NCBI RefSeq assembly: GCF_001661595.2
Contig: NZ_LYPF02000017.1
Coordinates: forward strand, 112,707 to 176,706
Source of the DNA: Crocinitomix algicola
GTDB lineage: Bacteria > Bacteroidota > Bacteroidia > Flavobacteriales_D > Crocinitomicaceae
Length of the DNA: 64,000 nt
Direction: 5' to 3'
The notes beneath the pieces were generated by a model. It saw only the letters and a program-made list of their open reading frames with translations. It was not told the DNA's origin and did no database searches. Every line of letters starts with the position of its first letter. The stretch's first letter is position 1. Both the position numbers and the translations under genes were made by a program. Shown here piece by piece: positions 51,534 through 60,805 of this stretch.

Positions 51534-53036
51534 ATGACCAAGAACTATCTCCCGCCACAAATAGTGAACCTGCTATTGTTTTCAATGGCCCTATTTTCTA
51601 TTCTAACAATTGTAGGCTGGATAGCAGATGTCCCAAAACTGATTTTTCTCTTTTCTGAAAAATCAACGATGAAAGTCAATACAGCATTGTGTTTTTTAGT
51701 GATTGCCTTCGCAGCAAAAGTTAATCATTCGGCTTCATCATTACTGCAGTTCATAAAATATACCGGCGTGTTGATTGTCTTGTTTATTTCGAGCAGTGTA
51801 CTCATCGCATATTTATTCGACACTTCTCTATTTATGGACAATCTTTTTGTTAATGACATATATTCGGCAGAAAACCCTGGTCGCATGTCTCGAGCTTCAG
51901 CGTTATGTTTTTTATTTTTTTCAATGGGTCTCGTGGGGACAGCTTTGAATAATCAAATCATCAGGAAAGGATTTCATTTTTTTTACGTAGCTGTGCTTAT
52001 CATTAGTTTTGTTTCTTCCGTTTCTCACTTATTGGCTGTACCTATGGAGCATAAACTGCCTTTTTTTCAAACCATGTCGGTTCAAACTTCCTTATTTTTA
52101 GTGTTTTTATCCTTGATATTACTGTTAAGACGTTCTGTTTTTTCATTCGGAGAGTTTTTTTTAAGTAGCATGACCGGTAGTAGGCTGGTGAGAGTAATGA
52201 TGCCATTTGTAGTAATCACACCTGTTATTCTTAACTATTTACTCATTTATTTTTCGAATAAACATTGGGTTGAAATTGATTTTGCGATTGCGATTGGTGC
52301 TGTTATCTATATCATTGTTAGCATCATTTACGTTGCGTATTTTGGAAATCGTTTAAATAAAATAAACCAGCGAAGTAAAAAATTACAGCGAGAATTGAAC
52401 CAATCTAAACAAATTGCATTAAAAATAAATTTGTTGCGAGAAACACATCATAGGGTCAAAAATAATTTTCAGCTTGTAAATAGCTTATTGCGTATCCAAT
52501 CGATGAAATTGACGGATGAGAAACTTATTTCTGTTTTAGAAGATTGCCAAGACCGCATTCGAGCGATGGCTTTATTGCATGAACAATTATACCGAGAGGG
52601 AAATTATGAAAAGGTACAAATTAACGCCTTTATTGAGGCCATTACTAAACCTTTAATCGATGCATATAAGCATGAAAAACTTATAAATTTAGAATTTAAA
52701 GTAAGTCCTAAACTAATGGATATGAATATTGCCATTCCACTTGGTTTAATCATAAATGAAATCATAACAAATTCATTAAAACACGCATTTGTAGGTAGAG
52801 CTGAAGGAAAAATAATAATAGAACTGAACGAAACAAATGAGGAGTTGTACGAATTAATAATTGGTGATGATGGAATCGGGTTGTCCACAGAGCTGGTTTC
52901 TGAAACCATTACGGAAAAATCAATGGGCCGTGAATTAATTTCAATATTTAGTGAACAAATTCGGGCTAAAGTTGAACGTCTTAATCGGCCAGGTACGTTA
53001 CACCGGTTCACTTTTTCAAAACAGTTAATGCACTAA
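51534..53036 (+). CDS. membrane histidine kinase with HisKA_2 domain
   Basis: About eight TM helices (residues 10-265) precede a short coiled-coil linker and a HisKA_2-type kinase: ETHHRVKNNFQLVNSLL (phospho-acceptor His305/306) and an ATPase with IPLGLIINEIITNSLKHAF, GDDGIGL. The ligand is unknown; no periplasmic sensor domain is seen, so it may sense within the membrane. No response regulator gene is adjacent. Length 500. Confidence 0.9.
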   Translation: MTKNYLPPQIVNLLLFSMALFSILTIVGWIADVPKLIFLFSEKSTMKVNTALCFLVIAFAAKVNHSASSLLQFIKYTGVLIVLFISSSVLIAYLFDTSLFMDNLFVNDIYSAENPGRMSRASALCFLFFSMGLVGTALNNQIIRKGFHFFYVAVLIISFVSSVSHLLAVPMEHKLPFFQTMSVQTSLFLVFLSLILLLRRSVFSFGEFFLSSMTGSRLVRVMMPFVVITPVILNYLLIYFSNKHWVEIDFAIAIGAVIYIIVSIIYVAYFGNRLNKINQRSKKLQRELNQSKQIALKINLLRETHHRVKNNFQLVNSLLRIQSMKLTDEKLISVLEDCQDRIRAMALLHEQLYREGNYEKVQINAFIEAITKPLIDAYKHEKLINLEFKVSPKLMDMNIAIPLGLIINEIITNSLKHAFVGRAEGKIIIELNETNEELYELIIGDDGIGLSTELVSETITEKSMGRELISIFSEQIRAKVERLNRPGTLHRFTFSKQLMH

Positions 53037-53044
53037 TTTTACTT

Positions 53045-53183
53045 TGCGTTAGGGATTGCAATGGATAGCCCGCAAGCAATCTGCCTGTCTATGCTATGCA
53101 TGAGATGGAAAGGCAGATAGCGAGGACTACGAATGGAAAGCCCGCCACTTTTACGCTGACTAAAGCGTAGAAGGGGAACGCCC
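53045..53183 (+). repeat. dispersed REP-like repeat, copy R2
   Basis: The element begins TGCGTTAGGGATTGCA and ends GGGAACGCCC, the longest of the four copies, with an inner stem (TTTACGCTGACTAAAGCGTA). It lies 8 bp after the histidine kinase stop. Confidence 0.7.
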
Positions 53184-53195
53184 TAAAAACAAAAA

Positions 53196-54377
53196 CTACC
53201 GCAATATATTGGTTTCTTTTCCAAACTGCTTAAAGGATATAAATACGGCAACGGCAGACAATAAAATTAACGAGGTAAATGTAATGATCAAGGGAATGAG
53301 AGGTGCTGTTCCTGCAATCATTGCTTTTGTAGCCAATACAATATTGACAATGGGAATAAACGCGGTAACATAATCTAACTCAAAACCTGGTAAAAAACCG
53401 ATCATGGCGGGTAGAATAACTGCCATATTTAGTGGGGTAAGAATACTCTGAGCTTCTTTAAATGAACGTGCATAAACTGACACGGGTATCATAATTCCTG
53501 CAAAAAAGATGGCAACAGGAATTAATAATAGATACAAAGTGATGATTAATTGAGGACTAAGAATTTTATTAACCTCTACCATTAACCCATTTCCATCAGC
53601 CATAAAGTTTAAACTTACAAAAAGGCCTATTAATACAACTGAAGCACTTATTAAACCAAAGGCAGCAACAACAATCATTTTACCAACCAAGAGATGAACC
53701 CGATTAACCGGAGAAGCTAGCAAGGTTTCAATAGTACCTCGTTCTTTTTCTCCAGCAAATAAGTCAATAGCCGGCAACATGCAACCCATAAAACAAAATG
53801 CTAAAAATATATAAGGTAAAATTCCACCAGCATATTTGCCAATCACCTCTTTAACCTCACTTTGATTATGTAAATTACGTTGAACCGGTTGTGCATAGTT
53901 AACAGGTAAGTTTTGACTTTTTAGGCGTTCTTGGACCAAATCTTCGTCACGTAAATCTAGCAATTTCTGAAATCGATCAAACTCTTCGTTGTCAGCTTGT
54001 CGATAATATAAGCTGTACGCAGCCTGCTTTCCACTTTGATAATTTGAATCAAAATTAGCAGAAAAAAGAATCGCCAAATTGATTGAGTCTGATTTTACAT
54101 CTTTTTGCATTTGAACTGAATCCGAGTAAAGCGTAAAGGTATAATTGGCAGCAGTGTCCATTTTTTCAATGTATTTTTCAGACTGTCCGTTTAAATAATA
54201 CCCTATTTCAAGTGTTTTCTCCGCTTCTTTTTTGGATTGGGCTAATTGCAATGTTGTAATCAAATACATGATTAAAGGAAAGGCTAATAAAGGAATAAGA
54301 ATCATTCGCATTAATGTCCGTTTATCTCGAAACATGTCAAGAAACTCCTTTTTTGCTATTATAATGATCTTTTTCAT
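53196..54377 (-). CDS. ABC-2 type transporter permease (NatB-like)
   Basis: The 393-residue protein has an N-terminal TM, a long extracytoplasmic segment and about six C-terminal TM helices, with MRMILIPLLAFPLIMYLI and SVNRVHLLVGKMIVV typical of NatB/ABC-2 permeases. It forms an exporter with the ATPase gene 2 bp upstream; NatAB exports Na+ in known cases, but the substrate here is unknown. Confidence 0.9.
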   Translation of the reverse strand: MKKIIIIAKKEFLDMFRDKRTLMRMILIPLLAFPLIMYLITTLQLAQSKKEAEKTLEIGYYLNGQSEKYIEKMDTAANYTFTLYSDSVQMQKDVKSDSINLAILFSANFDSNYQSGKQAAYSLYYRQADNEEFDRFQKLLDLRDEDLVQERLKSQNLPVNYAQPVQRNLHNQSEVKEVIGKYAGGILPYIFLAFCFMGCMLPAIDLFAGEKERGTIETLLASPVNRVHLLVGKMIVVAAFGLISASVVLIGLFVSLNFMADGNGLMVEVNKILSPQLIITLYLLLIPVAIFFAGIMIPVSVYARSFKEAQSILTPLNMAVILPAMIGFLPGFELDYVTAFIPIVNIVLATKAMIAGTAPLIPLIITFTSLILLSAVAVFISFKQFGKETNILR

Positions 54378-54379
54378 GC

Positions 54380-55156
54380 TTAAATATTTATGGGAGAATT
54401 ATGGTTTACTATTCGAATAAACTCCTCTGTTAACGAACTTGTTTTCATATTCGCACGGAATTGTTCCATTGTATCGCGGAATAACAATTTTCCTTTGTTA
54501 ATTATTGCCAAATCATCACAAAGTAAATCAACCTCTGACATGATATGAGAAGAGAAAATGACAGTTTTACCTTGACTTTTACAATCTCGAATTAGTTTTA
54601 TGATATTTTCAGCGGTTATAACATCTAATCCGGAGGTTGGTTCATCAAATACCACAACTTCTGGATCATGTATCATCGTCCGTGTAATCGAAACCTTTTG
54701 TTTCATCCCAGTAGAGAGTTGACCAATTCTTTTTTTTGCAAAATCATGCATATCTAATAGGTCGTAATAATGTTGTTTTCTTTGTTCAAAATCTGCTGGG
54801 TTTACATCGTTTAAATCAGCAAAATACTTCAAAACTTCATCAGGTGTTAATCGCTCATACAGTCCGGTTGATCCAGTTAGAAATCCAATTTTTTTACGAA
54901 CTTCATTTGGTTGCACGGCCGCATCAATACCTGCCACTTCAATTTTCCCTGATGTGGGACGAATGATTGTTGAAATCATTCTTAAAGTTGTGGTTTTACC
55001 TGCCCCATTGGGTCCCAAAAGTGAAAAAATTCTGCCGGGCTTACAAGAAAAAGAAATGCCATCAACTGCAATTGCTTCTTTAGCTTGAGTATTAAATTCC
55101 TTTTGCTGCTTCTTATTCAGTATATAGGATTTCCTCAAATTTTCAACTTGAATCAT
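54380..55156 (-). CDS. ABC transporter ATP-binding protein (NatA-like)
   Basis: Walker A LLGPNGAGKTTTLRM, signature LSTGMKQKVSI, Walker B EVVVFDEPTSGLD and the H-loop are present in 258 residues. It is the first gene of the pair, 2 bp from the permease gene, and it is divergent from the M23 peptidase gene. Confidence 0.95.
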   Translation of the reverse strand: MIQVENLRKSYILNKKQQKEFNTQAKEAIAVDGISFSCKPGRIFSLLGPNGAGKTTTLRMISTIIRPTSGKIEVAGIDAAVQPNEVRKKIGFLTGSTGLYERLTPDEVLKYFADLNDVNPADFEQRKQHYYDLLDMHDFAKKRIGQLSTGMKQKVSITRTMIHDPEVVVFDEPTSGLDVITAENIIKLIRDCKSQGKTVIFSSHIMSEVDLLCDDLAIINKGKLLFRDTMEQFRANMKTSSLTEEFIRIVNHNSPINI

Positions 55157-55279
55157 AGTACAAAGATTAATTGGTTTAAAACTAACATTCCTGTATTAAT
55201 AAACAATGAAAGAGAATTATAATTTAATACTTCTTAACCTTTACTTTTGTCAAAATTCAAAAAACTGAAACCAAACTAC

Positions 55280-56596
55280 ATGCGAATAACAAAATATATT
55301 GGCGTTTTATTGATTCAACTGATCTTTTTAAGCTGTGAAAATGGTAATCAACCTAAAACCGAGTCAAAAAAAGATAGTGTATATCTTGCACCACCAGTTG
55401 TCGAATTTGGGTTTGTTTTAGATTCTTTCCAAGTCTTCAGGGATACTGTTCGTCCGGATTGGACCATGAGTCATATGTTTGCACCACATAGTATTTCGCA
55501 ATGGGATATTAATCGTGCAGCGGAAAAAGCGGCGGATTCACTAATTGGTTTACGTTATGTAAAAGAAGGCACGCCTTTTTTAGTTTTATCTAAACTCGGT
55601 GACACCAGTCGTACAGCACAATATTGTATATATCCAAAAAACATTGTCGATTACATTGTTTTTGATTTTACAGATTCTGTTCACGTTGAAAAAAGATCAA
55701 AACCAAATGAAGTTCATGAGCGAATACTTTCTGGAGAAATCATTCAAAACTCAAATTTAACTTTTGCTTTGGACCAACAAATGCAAGATTTAAATATGAC
55801 TGGTGAAATGGCGGAATATATAGCTGGAGTTTTTGCGTGGACAATAGATTTTTTCAGATTACATCCAGGCGATGAATTTAAAGTTATCTATGAAGAAAAG
55901 TCAGTGGAAGGCGTTCCTTATGCTGTTGGAGGTATTTCATCGGCTTGGTTCAAGCATCAAGGTCATGAATTCTATGCCTTTGAGTATACATTGGATTCGG
56001 CAACAAATAAAGTTGGTTTTTTCAATGAAGAAGGAAAAGAAATGCGTCGTCCATTTTTAATGGCTCCTGTTAAATATTCGCGAATCAGCTCTGGATTTTC
56101 TAGTAGGCGATTTCATCCCGTTCAACGACGGTGGAAAGCTCATTTAGGAACCGATTATGCCGCGCCTAAAGGCACCCCGATTATGGCAACTGCTAATGGT
56201 GTTGTAATTAAAGCTTCTTACAGCGGTGGGAATGGTAATTATGTTAAAATTAAACACGACGAAACGTATAGCACGCAATACTTACACATGTCAGGCTTTG
56301 CAGAAGGTATTAGAAAAGGAGTTTTTGTAAAACAGGGTCAAGTCATTGGCTATGTAGGAAGTACAGGCTTAGCAACCGGTCCTCATGTTTGCTATCGTTT
56401 CTGGAAAAACGGTAAACAAATCAATCATCGCGCAGAAAAATTTCCTTCATCTGTTCCTATGGTCGACTCACTTTTACCTGATTATCTTGAATACATTAAA
56501 CCGATAAAAGCAAAGATTGACGATATGCCAATTACTCCTTATTTACAACAAGAAATGCTAGATACAGATTTAAACGAAATTAAGAATCCAGCATAG
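55280..56596 (+). CDS. M23 family peptidoglycan endopeptidase-like lipoprotein
   Basis: ATG 55280 gives a lipoprotein signal (LIFLSC, Cys19); the TTG 55247 gives only a longer signal. An N-terminal domain of unknown function precedes a LytM/M23 domain: HLGTDYAAPKG (first His/Asp pair), HMSG, and GPHVCYRF. In the last motif the second His of HxH is a Cys, which is common in Bacteroidota M23 proteins. The domain may still be active with reduced metal binding, or be a regulator of other hydrolases. Confidence 0.85.
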   Translation: MRITKYIGVLLIQLIFLSCENGNQPKTESKKDSVYLAPPVVEFGFVLDSFQVFRDTVRPDWTMSHMFAPHSISQWDINRAAEKAADSLIGLRYVKEGTPFLVLSKLGDTSRTAQYCIYPKNIVDYIVFDFTDSVHVEKRSKPNEVHERILSGEIIQNSNLTFALDQQMQDLNMTGEMAEYIAGVFAWTIDFFRLHPGDEFKVIYEEKSVEGVPYAVGGISSAWFKHQGHEFYAFEYTLDSATNKVGFFNEEGKEMRRPFLMAPVKYSRISSGFSSRRFHPVQRRWKAHLGTDYAAPKGTPIMATANGVVIKASYSGGNGNYVKIKHDETYSTQYLHMSGFAEGIRKGVFVKQGQVIGYVGSTGLATGPHVCYRFWKNGKQINHRAEKFPSSVPMVDSLLPDYLEYIKPIKAKIDDMPITPYLQQEMLDTDLNEIKNPA

Positions 56597-56877
56597 TGAA
56601 TTCGGTTTATATAAGTTGGACAGTTAACATGACCTAATAAATAATAAGAGCTATTTTTTTTTGCTCTCAAGCTCTTAAATACCATAGTCCGACACCATTA
56701 AGCTCTAAAACCTCTTGTCTTAATGTAAACGATTTTAATTTTTGCTTTAAAAAATGATTTAGTGTTTTCAATAAAAATCTAATTAGCTAAATCTGTACTT
56801 TATTTTATGCGTTGTTCTTTGCGAGCCTTAAATATTTTTATTTAAACGCTAAAATTCAAAAATGTTTTTTACATTTG

Positions 56878-56890
56878 GACAATATTTGTC
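56878..56890. promoter_or_regulatory. perfect palindrome GACAATATTTGTC
   Basis: GACAA and TTGTC pair around TAT, 17 bp before the XRE start at 56908. The two TTTG/TAAA flanks extend it imperfectly. It is the likely operator of the controller gene that follows. Confidence 0.6.
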
Positions 56891-56907
56891 TAAAACAATT
56901 TTGAACA

Positions 56908-57216
56908 ATGAAAACTTTAGGTGAAACATTGAAATGTGCAAGAGAGGAAAAAGCAATGATTCTACGAAAGGTTGCTGCTGAAGTAGATATTGACCAATCT
57001 CTTATAAGCAAATTCGAGAAAAACGAAAGAAAACCGACAATGGAACAAATCGTAAGACTTGCAAAGTTTTACGAACTTCCCGAAAATGAACTTATCATAA
57101 ATTGGTATTCGGAAAAAATTGCAGACGAACTAAAATACACGGAATCGACTTCCGAAATATTGAAAGTAGCAGAAGAAAAAATTAACTATTATAAAGCTCA
57201 AGAAAATGGAAAATAA
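56908..57216 (+). CDS. XRE-type controller protein
   Basis: The 102 residues begin with a Cro-type helix-turn-helix (CAREEKAMILRKVAAEVDIDQSLISKFEKNERKP). It lies 4 bp before the methylase start, the position of a controller (C) protein in type II restriction-modification loci. A perfect palindrome stands just upstream. Confidence 0.85.
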   Translation: MKTLGETLKCAREEKAMILRKVAAEVDIDQSLISKFEKNERKPTMEQIVRLAKFYELPENELIINWYSEKIADELKYTESTSEILKVAEEKINYYKAQENGK

Positions 57217-57220
57217 GAAA

Positions 57221-57683
57221 ATGAGAGTTGCAGAATTATTTGCAGGAGTTGGAGGGTTTCGTCTTGGACTTGAAAAAAGCAATTACGAAGTTGTTTGGAG
57301 TAATCAATGGGAACCTTCAACCAAAACGCAACACGCATCAATGCGTTTATGAAGCTCGTTTTGGAAATGAAAATCATTCTAACGAAGATATAAACGAAGT
57401 AGTAACAAGAAATGTTGAAGAAATTCCAGATCACGATTTATTAGTTGGCGGTTTTCCTTGTCAAGATTATTCTGTTGCGACTACATTGCATAATTCAAAA
57501 GGCTTAAAAGGTAAAAAAGGTGTTCTTTGGTGGTCAATTCATAAAATTTTAGAGAATAAAAAGAACAAGCCGAAATATCTTTTTTTAGAAAATGTTGATA
57601 GACTTTTAAAATCACCAGCAAAACAAAGAGGACGTGATTTTGCTGTTATGTTACAAAGTTTAAATGATTTGGGCGTTACCTAA
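57221..57683 (+). pseudogene. Sau3AI-type DNA cytosine-5 methyltransferase, frameshifted and truncated
   Basis: ATG 57221 opens MRVAELFAGVGGFRLGLE (motif I) and continues to NQWEPSTKTQHAS, then stops at 57350; the plus-one frame carries on with VYEARFGNE, GGFPCQDYSVA (motif IV, PCQ) and LENVDRLLKSPAKQ (motif VI). One extra base near 57345 explains the break. The gene then runs into repeat R3 and ends at 57683, before the motif VIII-X region and target recognition domain. About 60% of a normal methylase (about 410 residues) is missing. It cannot be active as it stands. Confidence 0.85.
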
Positions 57684-57762
57684 AGGTCGGGCTTTACGCA
57701 CTCGCTTTTTTGTTCCTATCGTCTCAAAAAGAGCTCAAACAATTGCTTCAAACCCTAACGCA
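57671..57762 (-). repeat. dispersed REP-like repeat, copy R3
   Basis: It begins GGGCGTTACC and ends CCCTAACGCA, in the same orientation as R1. It cuts into the methylase reading frame at its left end. Confidence 0.7.
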
Positions 57763-57784
57763 GATTAGAACTAAAATTAAACAA

Positions 57785-58003
57785 ATGAATAATTATCAAA
57801 ATTGGATAATAGATGAACTTGAAAGTTGGAAACAAACTTTTAACAATCAATATCCTGACCATATGGAAGAAGTGATTTCTGAAGAGAAAAAAGGCTATGA
57901 TGAAATTCAAAAATTAATAGAAAGAATTTCTAATAATGAATGCTCAAAAGATGATTACGAATCCATTTTATTTCATCTTTGGCAAATTAAATATGAATCA
58001 TAA
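57785..58003 (+). CDS. small hypothetical protein, 72 residues
   Basis: ATG 57785 is the first good start. The product is acidic and helical (IDELESWKQTFNNQYPDHMEE). It is of no known family. Its end overlaps the minus-strand nuclease-like gene by 6 bp. It lies inside the block bounded by repeats R3 and R4. Confidence 0.5.
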   Translation: MNNYQNWIIDELESWKQTFNNQYPDHMEEVISEEKKGYDEIQKLIERISNNECSKDDYESILFHLWQIKYES

Positions 58004-58468
58004 ATTAATTTGAAACTGTATTCTTTTATTCCTAATTATTTTTTCTAATTCCTCAATTGTTAGCATTGCATAGGAAGGTGATTTTTCGTTTAAACAAACG
58101 AAACAAAACCTAAATCTATTGCCTAATAATTTTCCAAAATTAAATTCATTTTCTGTTGCACCAAAAAAGAACCCTTTTGGATTTTCAGGAAGGTATTTTT
58201 TAGTAGTTTTTAATTCGACAAATAAAATCTCGTCAAGATGCGTTTCAATGTAATCTTTTTCAAATTTAATTCCTTTAAGTTTTGGTATGTAAACCATATC
58301 AAAAGATTGCAAGAAATTATGAGGAATATCAACTTTATCTAAAAGCTCTTTCTTCATATCCTTATCAATCTTAAAAAAACCTGTCTGTTCTTCAATAAGA
58401 TAATTTATTCCTTGCTTTTCAGTAACATTATTAGATAATGTCAATTTAAATGAATGTTTTCTTGACAT
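57998..58468 (-). CDS. possible PD-(D/E)xK nuclease-like protein
   Basis: The 156 residues contain FDMVYIPKLKG and DEILFVELKTTKKY (ExK), followed by FFFGATENEFNFGKLLG, a layout resembling small type II restriction endonucleases with a PD-(D/E)xK core. I cannot name a family. It is overlapped by one base with the XRE gene upstream, as in a controller-endonuclease pair lacking a methylase. Confidence 0.45.
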   Translation of the reverse strand: MSRKHSFKLTLSNNVTEKQGINYLIEEQTGFFKIDKDMKKELLDKVDIPHNFLQSFDMVYIPKLKGIKFEKDYIETHLDEILFVELKTTKKYLPENPKGFFFGATENEFNFGKLLGNRFRFCFVCLNEKSPSYAMLTIEELEKIIRNKRIQFQINL

Positions 58469-58731
58469 TAATCTTGAATTTTTAATTCGTATTTTTTTAG
58501 TAACTCTTTCGCATTATCAAATTTTAAAAGCTCATCAAGAGTTAAATTGAATGATTTAGCAAAAATTGCCATATTGGTAAGTGAGATATTGCGTTCTGCT
58601 CTTTCTATCATTCCAATATAAGTTCTGTGAAATCCAGTTTTGTGTGATAATTGCTCTTGACTCAAGTTTTCTTGAGTTCTCAAATAGCGAATTCTATCAC
58701 CAAATTCTTTTAAAAGAAATTTATTAATCAT
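58468..58731 (-). CDS. XRE family regulator
   Basis: Residues 11-65 are a helix-turn-helix (IRYLRTQENLSQEQLSHKTGFHRTYIGMIERAERN). It is the first gene of the two-gene minus-strand operon with the nuclease-like gene, overlapping by one base. It is the second XRE protein in the restriction-modification region. Confidence 0.85.
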   Translation of the reverse strand: MINKFLLKEFGDRIRYLRTQENLSQEQLSHKTGFHRTYIGMIERAERNISLTNMAIFAKSFNLTLDELLKFDNAKELLKKYELKIQD

Positions 58732-58796
58732 AAGCCGAAACTATACTAATTGTATGTTTTGATCAACCGACAATATGTATCATTAAGAAATTGCAT

Positions 58797-58880
58797 TGCG
58801 TTAGGGATTGCAGTGGAAATCCTTTTTGAGAGACACGAACAAAAAGATTGAAACGAAAAGCCCGACCGAAGGGAACGCCC
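58797..58880 (+). repeat. dispersed REP-like repeat, copy R4
   Basis: It begins TGCGTTAGGGATTGCA and ends GGGAACGCCC, inverted relative to R3. Its right end sits at the broken 5' end of the restriction endonuclease gene. Confidence 0.7.
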
Positions 58881-60166
58881 AAATAAATGGAAAAGGAAAT
58901 TTCGGTCAGATTTTAGAGAAATTCTATTTTGGTTACGAACCAAATTCTGATGCAGAACCAGATTTTAAAGAAGCAGGTCTTGAACTAAAATCAAGTCCAT
59001 TAAAAACTTTAAAAAATGGAGAATATCGTTCAAAAGAAAGACTTGTTTTAAATATCATTAATTATTTAGAAGTTCACAAAGAAGAGTTTGAAACTAGTTC
59101 ATTTTGGAAGAAAAATGCACATTTACTCTTAGTATTCTATCTACACGATAGAGAATTAAATTTACTTGACTACTTAATAAAGTTAGTTGACGGTTGGCAA
59201 TATCCGAACGAAGATTTAAAAATTATTAAGCAAGATTGGGAATTTATCAATCAAAAAATAAAAGACGGAAAAGCTCACGAATTATCAGAAGGAGATACAT
59301 TTTATCTTGGAGCTTGTACAAAAGGCTCAACAGCTCTAAAATCATATAGAGACCAGCCATTTAATAATGAAAAAGCAAAACAAAGAGCATATTCTTTAAA
59401 ACAAGGTTATGTCAATCATATAATCGCAAATATTGCTCAGGAAGAAACAGCTGTTTATGGAAAAATAATTGAGCAACCAGAAATTTTAGAAAAAGTACGT
59501 TCAATAGAAGAAATAGTAATTCTAAAATTCCACCCATTTTATGGAAAATCCGCTGAACAAATTGCACAAGAATTAGGTTTAGAATTAAACCAAAAAGCTA
59601 AAAGTTATTTTGCAAATCTTACAAATGCTATTCTTGGACTTGAACTCGGTCAAAAGATAGAAGAATTTGAAAAAGCCGATATACAAGTAAAAACAATTCG
59701 ACTTAAAGAGAGTAATTTACCAAAAGAAGATATTTCGTTTCCTACATTTGAATATCAAGAACTTGTAGAAAAAGATTGGGAAGATTCAGAATTTAAGAGC
59801 ATTTTGGAAAGTAAATTTTTCTTTGTGTTTTATCAATTTGAGGGAGAAAATTTGATTTTAAGAAAGGTAAAGTTTTGGAATATGCCCTACTCTGATATTG
59901 TTGAAGCCAAAATTGTTTGGCAAGAAATGGTAAAGACAGTTGCCAGCGGAAAAATCGTAAGAGAAGTAACTGAAAAAGGTGTGAGAAAAACTTATTTTCC
60001 AAAGAAAACTGAAAATAGAATAAGCCACGTTAGACCACACGCAAGAAATGCAGCAGATACTTATGAATTACCTGTAGCAGATAAATTAACAGGATTGACT
60101 GAATATACAAAACATTGTTTTTGGCTAAACGCAAGTTATGTGCAAAACGAAATATATTTGAAATGA
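58881..60166 (+). pseudogene. Sau3AI-like restriction endonuclease, 5'-truncated
   Basis: The frame GNFGQILEKFYFGYEPNSDA, PDFKEAGLELKSSP holds the MutH-type active site (Asp, then ExK). The remaining about 420 residues match two MutH-like domains of the Sau3AI family (recognition GATC). There is no start codon between the repeat R4 and the first conserved residues; the only start, TTG 58808, is inside R4, and ATG 58887 is out of frame. The N-terminal 30 or so residues are therefore lost. With the methylase broken, loss of the endonuclease may have been required for survival. Confidence 0.8.
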
Positions 60167-60455
60167 CTCAATGCTCGTAAGCTATCGATAACAACACTTA
60201 GAAACAACAATGTAAACAAAACATTTAAAATTGTTCTTTTTCGCGGCTCATAGGATATCTTGATAAATAATAAAATTGCATACCAAAATTAAGATTTAAA
60301 CTAATTAAAAAACAAACCTGATTGTTTTTGAATTTTAAGGCGGAGTCTCTATTTTGTTTTTTAAATTATAAATCCAAACATTCTTGTAATGCCAATTTTT
60401 CAAGCACTGTTACTTACATTATATATTTCATTACAAACTTATAACAATACTACAA
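60167..60455. other. non-coding gap between endonuclease remnant and GlsB-like gene
   Basis: No gene or repeat is seen. The segment is AT-rich with two or three poly-T runs (60343-60360) that may end the endonuclease transcript. Confidence 0.4.
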
Positions 60456-60704
60456 CTACCGCTTAAACAAAAGTCTATTTAGAAAAATCAATAATATTGC
60501 TCCAAAAGTGGCAGTTAAAATTGAACCAAGCCATCCTGGTGAGCCATCCGAAATTCCGATTAGCTGAAATACCCATGCTCCAAAAAATCCGCCAGCCAAA
60601 CCAAGAATGATATTCCAAACTACCCCCTCAGATTTCGACTTCATTATTCCACCGGCCAACCAGCCAGCTACTCCTCCAATTATTAATGCGACAATTAATT
60701 CCAT
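60456..60704 (-). CDS. GlsB/YeaQ/YmgE family stress-response membrane protein
   Basis: The start is set at the internal ATG (60704), giving MELIVALIIGGVAGWLAGG. The protein has three TM helices with Gly-rich packing (IILGLAGGFFGAWVF). This family is small and appears in stress responses. Length 82 is normal. Confidence 0.9.
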   Translation of the reverse strand: MELIVALIIGGVAGWLAGGIMKSKSEGVVWNIILGLAGGFFGAWVFQLIGISDGSPGWLGSILTATFGAILLIFLNRLLFKR

Positions 60705-60805
60705 AGTTTTACATTTATGATTCACTATAAATTAATCAAAACAATTGAATTAACGGATACTTATTCGCTCAGTAACGAAGTATATCGATGAATGAAAGAC
60801 AACCA

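Noticed and set aside
57221..60166. A functional GATC restriction-modification system
   Set aside because: The methylase is frameshifted and truncated and the endonuclease has no start codon outside the repeat, so neither can be considered active from this sequence.
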